A stretch of 64,000 nt of DNA. Source: Dirofilaria immitis (lineage: Eukaryota; Nematoda; Chromadorea; Rhabditida; Onchocercidae). A program made the translations under genes and the position numbers. The stretch covers positions 1,240,001 through 1,304,000 of the forward strand of contig JAKNDB010000104.1 of the NCBI GenBank assembly GCA_024305405.1, read 5' to 3'. Positions 13,177 to 25,290 of the stretch are shown here, piece by piece. The stretch's first letter is position 1; each line of letters begins with the position of its first letter. The notes below the pieces were generated by a model that was given only the letters and a program-made list of their open reading frames with translations, had not been told where the DNA came from and did no database searches.

Positions 13177-16100
13177 TCAATCACTCGCTCTTGCAGTGTA
13201 ATACATCCAATACATCAAATTCAATACTGTGAATGAAATCGGAAAAGCTTTTTGACATAAACTGAAATAGTGAAATTAAAAAATAAATAAAAGAAAGCGC
13301 AAAGAGAAATTCGTGATATTATTAGACTACTGATATTTCTAAATAAAAATGGAAATTCCAAATATCAATTTATAAATTCCTAATAAGATTAAGATGCAGT
13401 AATTTGCATGAAAATTTCATCATTTTAATCATATTTGTTTTTCCGAATCAAAAATGCTTACTTGTCCATATCTTCGCCGGTCCAATGTCGTAAAATCTCC
13501 TCTCGTTGCCCTGCTTTCGTCCGCGACGTTTAGTATAACTCCTTTGTTCTTGAGAGAATTTACAGGATAAGAACGGATCTACATTACTACTACTACTATC
13601 TAAATAATATTAAAATCTACATGAATTTATGCGAATTATATCTCAATAACATTAGATTCTAAATTACGAATGTTGCAGATGAGTAAGCTTTTCATATTTG
13701 TCAACTCATTCTTCGTAGATATTTTAGTAAGACAGATGAAAGGATTTTAAAAATTTCTTATATATTGCAACTTATAGAAGGTATTTATCATTTCAATATA
13801 ACATGCTGGTAATCTGTATGTAATTGTAATTTATTTGCAGAATTGTATTATTCATACAAAATTCAGGTAAATAAAGCAAATCTGGATCAAACTTAGTAAG
13901 GCCCTTCCTGAAATTATATTCATGAATTCAAAATAAATGATCAAATGGAAATGTCTCCTACGAACGAAAAGAAACCTTAGACTGAAATACGTACTGTACT
14001 CATCTAATTTCATTATTTCCGGATTTCGAGTCGTTGATGACGGTTTTGGTTCATCATAATCAATAAATGTTGCCGTATTACGCGTCCATAACCTGTCATT
14101 CGGATTAGTTTCTCCGGATATCCGTAAGTCTTCGTCAACCCGTTCAGTTAATGGTAGCTAGAAATATAATATGATTGTAATTGTTGATGACTTAATTTAA
14201 TTTTAAATTATTTTTATTTAATAATAAATATCATCTTGCAGTTGGACAACAATTAACATTATTTTCAAAATTTAATCTTTCAAGACCAAAAATCATAAAA
14301 AAAATTCGAAATTTAAGAGAAAGTGAATAAAATGAAAAACGAAATGATTACTGTATTGTATTTAAACAAAATAAACCTTCCTCCGACGATTTTCCTTAAA
14401 TAATCGTCTAGTTGGTTGAGGGTCATTGAGCAACAAATTAACACCATTAAAATTATTGACTTCACCGCTTCCTCGACTCCTTGACGTAGTCGACTTCTCC
14501 AACATTCCAACAATAGCTAATTCAACAATTGACAAAAATATATAGCCAACACAACCGAACATAAATAAATCCAAACCTTTTACATATGAAACCTGGAAGA
14601 ATTCAAAAAGTCAAATATTAAATAAATAGATTTCATGTATTCTTTAAAATTTATTCTTGAAATTGTCTAAAGAATTATTATTCATTCCTTTACTTCAAAT
14701 ATTCAAATTATATAATTTTTTTTTCGAAAATGAATAAATGAAAAATATGCAATCCTTATAGCTAACTAGTAGCCTAAATTTTAGATCATTAAGAGATTAG
14801 CAATCTGAGTCCTCCATATAAGATCATGCTAATAATAGTTTTAATATTATATAATAGTTATTGTCCAGCAAAAGACCTTTGGAAGTGTTCTTGCAACATT
14901 AGAATATTGCAAAGTAAGTGCCATCATTGACGAAACTCCAACGGTGACCCGTGCTGGAAGCGATCGACGATCCAACCAAAATGAAATCCATGAAATAAGT
15001 ACCATACAATAGGTTGGAAGGTAAATTTGCAACAAGTAGAAACCATAAGAACGTCGGAAATATAATTTTATATTCAACTGAAATTATGTAAATTTTAAAT
15101 TTACGAAAAAGCTTTTCTGCTGTTAGATTCATTATACTATTTTTTTAAATTAATCTGCAGGGATCATCCTAAATATATAGCGATCGAGTAAAACAAGATA
15201 TTATTTAAATTATATCTCATTCTGGCCTTATTGATCTAAATAATAAAATTCTGTTTGAAAAGATTTTTACTTAAAAATCACTTTAAAAAGTTTTTGTTAT
15301 TTCGGAAGTAATATTCTATTTATCTTTTATAAAACTCAAAAATTAATAACACCACTTCGTAAGAGATGTCAAACACAGCATGAAACCAAAAGGGCTGTAA
15401 TTTGAGTAAAGGCAAAGATTATAAAATGAATGCCGCATTTAAAAATAAGTTAGAAGCTATGTTAGCCTAATGTAACTTCATAACTATAAAATAGTAAATT
15501 CAAGCATCACATCTGATTAAAAAGTCAAAACAGATACTGTATCACAGCAACATTCTTAATTAACAAATAACTTATCAATATCTTTCATTTTTTTTTATGC
15601 TGACAGTGCTATGCTATTGTATCACACTTACATGATCCCAAACACCGGCCGGATAATGGAATGTCTCCTTGTCATGAATATAATGTGTCATATGGAAATC
15701 AGGTAGATTTGTTTCGCCAATTACTTCCACCGGAATTCCATGACGCTTCCAGTGCAAGCGAACTTTGCCAATATTGAACGAATAACTTTCAAAAACCATC
15801 TTGCACTCAACACGGTCCATTGGAAAAATTGAAAAATCCATTTCACATGGTGTTTCCACCATAATCCTAAAATAAGGTAAAATATTCACAATTGTTATTT
15901 TTCCGTTTATTCATCGATTAATTTATCCCATGCTTAAACTTTAGCAAAATTTTTTTGTATTTTTTTGTTTTTGGCTTCATTATCTTCTAGCTTTATTCTT
16001 ACATTATCAACAACAGGACTTCTGACAAAATCGAATGTTTCAAAAATTTTACTACCTGTAATTTATCCAAACGGTACCATTCGGAAGAATAGCAAGGAAA

Positions 16101-18575
16101 ACATTCGGTGTAGGCGATTGATGTATCATTGATCCCTTACTGTTTACGATGCATACATTAGGTAGCCATAAGTTTTCTATCATTCGATGTGATAAAGTTA
16201 AATTTTGCACACAGTCTGCTCCTTCGACATCCTTAAAGGAAAAAAATGATTTAAATTTCTATCAATTTTCCAAAGTTCAAATAATCTCACTCGTTTTCTT
16301 GAACATAATCAACAGATAAGTTCGATAAATGATTTGATCAAAAATTTGAAAGTGTCACTTCATCAGATCGATATATCATATATCATGGAGAGCAAAAAGA
16401 TATAATTATGCTTGTCTAAAAAAATTCGAGAGAAATTAAAAATTTAAATTACTTGAAATGATAAATTAGGATCTCGCCATATTTGTGCCAGCAAGATGTG
16501 CATCTTAGAACTGCTATGTATCTCGGAAATTTCGGATATCTAGAATTAGTAATCCATTAAGTCTCTTTCCTTTCTTTTACTTTTAAGGAAGTATTTAAAA
16601 CATACAGGTATGAATTAAAATATGCCAGTATTATTCATGCGGAAAAATTTGCAATTTAGTCACAGCATTAATTGAACATTCAAGAAGTAATTATTTTCAG
16701 TGAAAACCTGTTGAATGAGTATTTCGACATCCACATCAACACCTTTTACTGCTGGCACTAAATTTCGATCATATTTTTTCAGTATTTCCGACAATATTCT
16801 GAAACGTATTTTATAACAATATAATAAAAAGATTGCATTATTAACTGTCGATATAAATTTCTGATAAACAGTTAGTCTATAGCTATCAGCTGTTTCTTTG
16901 AAGAAAGTAAACAAATTTGAACATTTGTAACATATATTTTGATATTACTACAATCATTCATGATGTAATCCTTTGATATGATAAACTTATCGATAAATTG
17001 AAGAGGTAACCATAGAAAAGTAGTAGATAAAAATATTGTAGATATTTTGAAGCAAAATTGCTTTGCTAAGGACAAAAGTTGGAGCCATTAGGTAAACAAA
17101 TTAGTATACTTATGCTGCGCTAAATATGGCCCGTTTAAAGAAAAATGCATCAATTGTGTAGTAAAATAGAGATTTGCTTCAAAAAAATGTCTAGAAATAT
17201 TCTGCTTACCTTTCAGCTATTCCCTCACCTTGTCCCAAAACGCATTTATTATTTGACATATTAATCTCGCGATCTGCAAAAAATAATACCATATTATCAT
17301 AATTGCGATAAAAAATAAGCAAAATATTCTCGAAACCATTTTTTTTTGGTTCTGATAATTGTTTAAAGAAATTTTAACAAAATCCATCACCAAGCTTTTG
17401 GTGACATTTTCCAATACTGTCAGCAATAAAGCCAGACCGACATATACAATTCACTTTACCCGTGCTCCCGCTTTTCTGACAATATGATGAACGTAAATCA
17501 CACTTCTCGCAACCTAAATTATTCACAGCTTTAAATGACAAAACTTATCAAGTAAATAAACAAATAAATAACTAAATAATTAGGTAGAACGATAATTCAT
17601 GAAATTAGAATCGTACGAGAAGTATTCGAACTAATACTTTCACCTTCACAAAAATATTATCATTTCTTTCTTAGAGAATCCATACAAAACAAATATGATC
17701 TTCTGGTATACTAATAAAATACAATATTGATGTATAGTTATGTTTTATTACATAAAATATCTGCGACATCGATAGAACGAAAAATCAGAAATTGGAATTA
17801 GGAATTGAAATTAATCTTTTAACTCATTGCATTGGCACTCCTACCTTAACCTTTCATATAATGCATTCCTTAGTAATGAGCAACTGTACTTCAAACAAAA
17901 ATTTTCTCGAACAAAATTAACCACTTAAGTTTCCTTATACCAAATATTGATAAAACTTATCATTTAATGATGTAAAGATATTAAGTGTTTGTGAAGAAAA
18001 ACTTTCGTAGCTAAATCAACAGAGTTTAAAATGATTTTCTATTACAAAAATCTGACATTGAACATCAAATGTTGAACATCATTTTCATTTCTTTTTTCTT
18101 GAACTTATAACTTTCTTTCTTTACGATGAATAATCAATCTAATCAAATTAGTTTAATTTGATCAAATTTTTCAGGCAGACAATGGAAAAAGAAGACTAAA
18201 TAAAATATTTACATTGTATTAAAAAAATTGAAATGAAAATTGAATGTAAAGATATCTGTTGAAATTTTCAGATATCTGATTAACTTATTACTGTTTACAA
18301 ATATCTTATGAAGAAAACTGTGGAACTATCCATTTTAATGCACATTTCAATATTTGATATGATTGATGATGATGGTAAAGGTGCTACAAAAAGAGAGGAA
18401 AAATCAAAAAGTTATAAAACAAACCTGAAAGTTCAGTAGCTGCAGCTGTCTGGAAGGTTTGAAGAATAAGTAGAGCAATTGATCTCAGTAAAAAATCAGA
18501 GTATGCGGAAAATTCATTCACTACTACTATATCGGTATTTCTTATATGAGTTCGGTGGATTACGATAAAAATCAT
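13177..18575 (-). CDS. Cys-loop ligand-gated anion channel with N-terminal EGF-like module (nematode LGC family)
   Basis: Exons, 5' to 3': 18575-18425, 17513-17391, 17273-17210, 16798-16708, 16539-16453, 16231-16056, 15866-15632, 15077-14877, 14592-14377, 14157-13995, 13548-13462, 13261-13177. All phases agree, giving about 559 residues. Order: hydrophobic N-terminus, a six-cysteine EGF-like segment, and the ligand-binding domain (ILKKYDRNLVPAVKG, IWRDPNLSF, LWLPNVCIV). Then come the cys-loop (CEMDFSIFPMDRVEC, 13 residues between cysteines), M1 (RRSYGFYLLQIYLP), M2 with the PAR anion-selectivity motif, M3, a long cytoplasmic loop, and M4 (FPISFTVLNLMYWMYY). M2/M3 (ALTLQYSNV, then LPKVSYVKGLD) resemble acetylcholine- and amine-gated chloride channels such as ACC and MOD-1. 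The ligand cannot be read from sequence. Exon 13548-13462 needs one extra G in the run at 13509-13511 to stay in frame. The start is placed nine bases after a TTTTCAG. Confidence 0.85.
17391..17513 (-). other. EGF-like exon of the channel gene
   Basis: This exon follows a TTTAG acceptor and ends CTTG|GTGATG, entering and leaving in phase 1. That is the symmetric phase typical of shuffled EGF exons. It encodes six cysteines spaced C-2-C-6-C-10-C-1-C-11-C, with the C-x-C and final Gly/aromatic spacing of an EGF fold. Both flanking exons join it in the same phase. The short gap between the first two cysteines is atypical, so another small disulphide module is possible. Confidence 0.6.
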
Positions 18576-18584
18576 AAAATCCTC

Positions 18585-18592
18585 CTGAAAAT
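18585..18592 (-). promoter_or_regulatory. Splice acceptor just upstream of the channel start codon
   Basis: On the minus strand, ATTTTCAG lies immediately before a 9-base leader and the ATG at 18575. In nematodes this layout is usual for spliced-leader addition, although an intron in the 5' untranslated region would look the same. Confidence 0.4.
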
Positions 18593-18937
18593 GAAGCAAC
18601 CTGATTTAAACAAGTTTTATGCATGGAAACTGCTCAATGTTTTGCAGTAGAGTTCAGAACTTCGAATTTTATTATGAGAAATACGTCTGCTTGATGATTT
18701 TAACAAAAAAGACCTAAATACTTCAATTTCAAAAAGGGAAAAATTATAAAGTGAACTGAATGAATAGGACTAATGAGTGAATGATCGATCAAGGCTGTAT
18801 TTGGTTTTCTGATCAGTTGTGACTATCTTTAATAAGTATAGCGTGTTGATAAAATTCATAGCAGTTAGATTTGTATTATCAGCATATTTATCAAACGAGG
18901 ATTATCTGTCCATCATAATGAATCTAATCAGTGTTGA
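18593..18937. other. Spacer upstream of the channel gene
   Basis: No exon or other feature could be supported. It may contain the promoter of the channel gene. Confidence 0.3.
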
Positions 18938-19070
18938 GTAATTTTAAAATTGAGCAAGGATGAAGGTTTTGATTCAGTCTCTAATAATTTTAAAATTGAG
19001 CAAGGATGAAGGTTTTGATTCACAGATAATTTTAAAATTGAGCAAGGATGAAGGTTTTGATTCAGTCTCA
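18938..19070. repeat. Minisatellite, three units of 42-46 bp
   Basis: A unit containing attttaaaattgagcaagg followed by atgaaggttttgattca begins at 18941, 18987 and 19029. The copies are nearly identical, with differences confined to the joints. Confidence 0.9.
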
Positions 19071-22000
19071 TTTTTAATTTAATTGTAGGATAAAAATAAT
19101 GAATGGATTCACTTTCGCCAACGGAATCAGATCAAAACAACTTATGTTATCATATGTGATCTCTCTTGTGTACATTTGAAAAGAAGTTAGAGTTGGTAGT
19201 AAATATGACATAAATCTTGTTAAAATGAATTAAAGATCTAGAATGAAGTCATAGAATTTAACAATTGAAATAAATAATTCATAATGTTGCAATTTGACTC
19301 ATTCAAGGCCAATGATCAATATATATTAATTATCCTTATCATTCTGTATCTAATACGTTAATCAGATAAATAGCAAGAATAAAATTTATTTTCATTTTAT
19401 TTTTTATTCTAATTCAATAGAAGATTGCTTTCACAGCTTTTCCATAACTACCCGTTTTATCTAACTTTTTTACCACTGTTAAATAACCACATCAATAAAA
19501 TACAACAGGATATTTAATGAAAATGCAATAACGACGATAGTAAAGATAACTTTCGATGATATTAATTCGTTCAGTGACACGATCAAATATCGACGATATG
19601 AAAAACAATAAAAAAAAGATAATCTTAGAGAAAAAATCATTTTAAGTATATTTCTGAAGAGAATGATATGCAAGTATATAAGTTCCAAGAAATTTTTAAC
19701 TTCAAGCATTTTGCCCAATTTCAAGGAGAAGTAAACAATGAATGAATGAATATATTTATTGAAATAAATGCAACAAAAATTATGGCCTAGAAGAATTAAA
19801 TTGAGATAAAATTTATTACAATTATGAACGGATAATAGTAGTTGTTGTAGGGAAATAAATTTAAAAAAAAAAATGTTATTTGAAGGAAAATCTTCAACGT
19901 ACTAAGTTTGTAATTCGTGAATTCTTCTAACTTCACTTCACCAGCGCTCTTTCTCAGATTTTTCAGCAAGCCAACAACACAACACAATCATTATCCTAAG
20001 CAAAACGAAATTTCTATTGAATTTGAAAAGAAAAGCAGATTCATTGGAAAGCAGAGATTGATATCTACGCATATAAAAAGTACATATATGAACACCTGAA
20101 GGAATTTGCATAGACATACATGTACACCTATTTATACCTGCTTAAAACGATACAAGATGACGATTGAATAATTTGTTCTAGCAAAAGAGGAATAAATATC
20201 GGCGCATGAATATCATTTGTTTAAAATCTAATTATTAATGGAAGATGCATAACGGAAAAGAGTTAAAATAGAATGAAAATGTTATACTTTCAGATATACC
20301 TTTTTTTTTCTTCAAAATAAAAACAATTTCTAATGAGAAGTATTTATCAGATCGATATCAGTAAAGTTATTCATCCTAAAATGTTAAAATCATTCTCAGA
20401 CTGAATGTTTTTTAATTGCTGCGAACTTGACGAACAATAATAATAATTATGAATTAAGGCAAAATATTTCGATACTGGAAATCAAACTGAATTTTGAAGA
20501 ATTTTTTTGTTGGAAAATGCTTTTAGAAAGACGTCCCACCGACAGAGAAGTCAATTAATGTTATGCTTACGCTAAGAAAGGAAATGAGAAATAAATATTA
20601 AAAAGAAAATGCATTTTACGAGAGTTCCAAGCGAAACATCATTTTATTCGCACGGTACTTGTGGGAAAGTAGACGAGATTTAGTTTGTTCTGTTTAAAGC
20701 TTCATTAATCTTTAGGAAATATTGCACTAAATAATTTGATACAATTTTTATATTTAAAAATTTTTGGATCGGTAATGCATCGATTTTATATATTTTCAAT
20801 ATAAACCGTTTTGTTCAAATTTTTAATAATATAATTTTTAACTCATTGCTTCCGTTACGATTACTAAATTGGATATATTTATTCATATCTCTTTCGTGTA
20901 GATTTCTATTACAATTTCAAATATAAAAAAATGCGCCTTGCAATTATCAAATAAAATAAATATCAAACATTAATGAGCTAATTTAATTGTTCGCTTCAAA
21001 TGAATTTTCTTGACATTTTTTTTTGCAAAAATATCGAAAATTGACAGGTATATATCGGAAGCAACGAATTTAAAAAGAATCATCCAAAATTTCATATATT
21101 TTATTGTTTTCTTCCATATAATATCCATTGCAACTTTATTCGTATGCATAATTAAAAGTATTTTAACAGAATATTATTTCACTCTTTGCCTATTTAGTTT
21201 TCTAAAAGATTTGATGAAAAAGCATAAATCAGTATTTAATTTTCCTACAGTAGAACATATTTTTGCACTAATTCAAAATTCTGCAAGTGGCAATAATTGC
21301 CAATATATTTTCGAATAGAATATATTCCCGAATATTGCCACTTTCTACTGATTGGAATGAATCATATCATTGCTTCAACTAGTAATGTAAAGCTTGAAAT
21401 TTCTGAGACTTAAAATAAAAATTTAAATATAAAATTCTGAATAAAGAGTAATTTTACGAATTATAAAAAAATTTTAATAAATTCCAACTTTATCTATTAC
21501 AGAATAAAAATATATAGAAAGATGATAGTCAAGTTTATTCTCATAAAAAAATCTATATATGCCCATTTTCAATAACATTCAATAATTCCATTAATGATCG
21601 AAATATTCTAGTTAATTGGAACATTCATTCTATTCTTTTATCTAATTATGCTAAGCACTATAATAATTGAGACTTTAATGTTATTGTTTCATACCTTCAT
21701 TTTTTCCAATTATTTTTATAATCATTTAATTAAGAGATTATTACTTATCTGAAATCAGCATTTTAAAATTCTAATGTAAACACGATATAATGATTAACAT
21801 CTTCTAACGTAACCATTAACATCAAAATAGAAGATCTAATAAGCACTTGCAAATATTAATTGAAATCAAATAGTATCAGAGACTGGTAGAGTAACGGTGG
21901 CAAATAAATTCCGCATTTTATGCTTGAATGTGGATTAGGAAATAACTTTTATTTCATCAATTAATGTAAGAAAGTTCTTACGATAATTATTTCGAAAATA

Positions 22001-25000
22001 AATATTTCTAGTAATTCTTGTAAACTTTTTTCGTTTTTGTTGCTAATGAGGTTCATTTATTCTAAATATGATTTAATTTATTTATTGTTAGATTATTTAA
22101 TTAATTAACATTAACAAAAAGTCATAAAATGTAAGATATTATAAAAAATTGATTATTGCATCTTTTACATATTTTCATTTTACAACCTTCTTTCTAACCT
22201 CGTTTTTATCAGTTCGATTTTGAGATTCAGCTTATTTTCCTGAATTAGAGCTGATAAAATAGATGGTTGTTTTCGGACTGAACAACTTCTGTTTAATCTT
22301 TATCAAAATTTTTGAAAAATTATCTGAAACTAGTTCTTGTTTTATCAATAATTTATAAAGTATGATTTGTAGAACTAAGATATCGTTCTGCAATTCCCAT
22401 CATATGAAATGTTTAATAGATATCGAAATTAGTCATTTTATTTTCTACTCATAGAATCAAACAGTTAAAAGAAATTAGAAAAGTAGTTATGTAAAATTTC
22501 CAATCGAGATAATATCACACTTAAAAAACCGAACTGAATTATTTATCATTAACATTATTGAGATGTTAATTTAGAACGAATTATTTTAATCGTCTTCACG
22601 CAAAATTTCGCATTATTCTAAACAATAAATACCATTTAAAAACTCACATTTGCTTGCAGAATTTATCGTAATATTCGATACCAAATCTTTGCATTATTTA
22701 ATCAAACATTTTTCTATAAATCAAAATTATCTTAGAATAATAGTAAATCAACTATAAGAATATTTCAATTATCAGGTAATTTGCGAAATTTTGAGGACAG
22801 TTACAAGATAATTGTTCACTGAATTCTTGCTAATTTAAAATTTTAGCAAACTGCTGTATTATGAAAGATAAGATATTTGTTTAGACTAGCTCGTTCAAAC
22901 TTAAATAGCTAAGATGAAGATCGAAAAGATGATGACGAGACAATAGCTAACTTGTTAACAAAAAACGTCCAACTTAATTGTGAGAACAATACATAAGAAC
23001 AATGTGAAGGAAGAAAATAAATATTTCGACATGTTTTTGAATTAGAACTTAATTAATGAATGCCTTAACAATTTGTAAAATGATTTGAAATAAATATTTG
23101 AGTACAACTGAAACATTTGCAAGTTTAATAATGTATACTTGTGGGAAAATATTTATGAGTAAAATTTTACTATTATACTTCGTCATTTCAAACGTCGGAC
23201 CATGCGATTGTATCAGAATTCCTTGTTATGATCAATTTAACTTATTTCAAAGCAATCTTCAAAATGATAAACTATATAAATGCATTCTGTTTTCATAACT
23301 GCAATTCTTCTATTTAAGATAAGATTTTTTACAATAAACATTTTTGTTTATAAATGATAATTGTGACAAAATTAAGAACAAAGATTATCAAAGCTTAACT
23401 ATGGAATTAGAAAAGTTTGAAAAAATTTTTTCTGAAGAATTCTTAAGAGTAGATTGGTCAGGTATTTAATTAAAAAAGAAAAAACAAATTAAACATTTAA
23501 TTTAAATTGCAATTTGTAAGAATAAAAGATTTTGAAAGAATTGAGCAATTCATCAGAATCTTTTCCAATCATTCAGCAGCATTTATCATCGGCATCTTAA
23601 GAAGGATTAGAAATATAATTTCCAAGTTGATAAGCTTAACTCATCTGTTGATTAAACAACTGCTGCTTTTCTGATTTTCAACAAGTTAAGAGAGAAGGAA
23701 AATGGACATTATCAAGCAGGTTGGAATAAAAGATTCATCAATCTGCACAAGCGTATTCATATGTATTTCTTTTGCTCCGCCTAATTTATTAATATATAAG
23801 TAAATAATCGAGAAATATGATACAGCTTTTATTTCTTTCAGAAGCTTAACAAATCGTTAAAGAAATTTAATTCCTTGCATAAAACGCATTTTTTCAGAAT
23901 GAAATTGTTTGGTTAAAAACTAAGGCGCAGATGGGAGAGGCAAAGAAGGAGTTCTTAACAATAAATACGAAAATTTCTGCCACGAAGTAGGGAGGGTTCG
24001 AGAACAGCTGTCGTAAGATTATAGCAATCTACGATATGATTGATACAAGATAGATTGGTATGATAAGTGTCAACAAATATCCGGAAAGCAAATTTTTGGA
24101 AGAAAACATCATCCTCTTCCGAAAATTTTAAATATTCACGATACTGTATAATATTCAGAGTTATAAACCATCTTTTTTATGTTCGATTCAAAGAATTTCT
24201 TGTTCTTCACGTAAATAAATTTTCATTTTAAACTTTCTCCCACTATTAAACTTTACTTCATTGCAACATGAAACTTTACGAAGTACATTAGTTGATACCT
24301 TCATAAGCTGCTCTTGATCATGCTGATCATTATTTTACAATCAAAAATAGCTATGACGGTATATCATTCTATTTGCAAAGAATTCTTTGATCCATTAAGA
24401 ATAAAATGAAATTTCCATCAAATAAATGAATGAACTTCCTAGTCACTCAAATATTTTGATTTAATTCTTTTAAATAATAAACAGATAGGATAGAATATCA
24501 TAAACTAAACAAAAAAAACAGATCATCAGTTTCCAATAATTTTTCCAAATTCAAATCGAACACCATGTATGTTATTTATCCTATTTTTGATATAATTGAA
24601 AATTTGTCACAATCTTAGAAGAAATTTAGCGAACAATAAACATTTTCATTCATCTTATGATATCCCATTTACATAATGGAGCGCAGAAGATTCAAAATCG
24701 AAACCCCAAATCAGATAATGGATGATCTTGTCACACGTAAATGAGAAACATGAAAGCAAAAAATATACGGCGCCACAAATAAAAATGTGAATAATAAGTG
24801 ATAACGTCACAACAACCATTTGATTGATCGTTCATAAAATTGGATCAAACAAAACGTACCGAATTTAACGCATCCATAAATTAAAAAATCGACGATATGA
24901 ATAATAAAAGAATTAATATGCTGAATATCTTTTTAACTTGTTTGACTTAAAATATCCTAATATTTCAATAGTGAGTCCAAAATTCAGTATCAGAATTCAT

Positions 25001-25290
25001 CTGACACTCAATTTACATTAAAGGAAATGTAAAACGGATAAAAAAAATCTTGTCATATCTCAATCCAACTTAAAATATTGTTTAGGAAAATGTGATCGCA
25101 AAACTTTCCAGGGTCTGATTAGAAAAACATTCGACATCGCAAATATAAACTTATTTTTATTACTAAATTCCCAGACTCTGCTATTTTTCATTGTCTCTAT
25201 CACCCTTCTAATATTTCTATCATAAAATGCTTTTATGTAGATCTAAATTAATTAAGTACAGAGGACAGATCAATTCGATAAACAGCAACT
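19071..25290. other. Large intergenic region, no convincing gene
   Basis: Over six kilobases no exon with both family resemblance and good splice sites was found. Uncertain frames are: 19479-19724 (minus, one hydrophobic segment near its end), 19796-19987 (minus), 21010-21318 (plus, 102 codons opened by a TTG, two hydrophobic stretches) and 23155-23298 (plus, described separately). None has a recognisable motif. The sequence is AT-rich with many homopolymers. Confidence 0.4.
23155..23298 (+). CDS. Possible small secreted cysteine-containing peptide (weak)
   Basis: A 47-codon frame starts MSKILLLYFVISNVG, which resembles a short signal peptide. It then has cysteines in CDCIRIPC and one more near the end. 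An in-frame ATG also lies at 23131. No homologue is recognised, no splice site supports it, and frames of this length arise by chance in AT-rich DNA. It is recorded only as a candidate. Confidence 0.15.
   Translation: MSKILLLYFVISNVGPCDCIRIPCYDQFNLFQSNLQNDKLYKCILFS

Noticed and set aside
19479..19987. Minus-strand hydrophobic frames as a small membrane-protein gene
   Set aside because: Acceptors exist, but no phase-consistent chain of exons with a start codon could be built.
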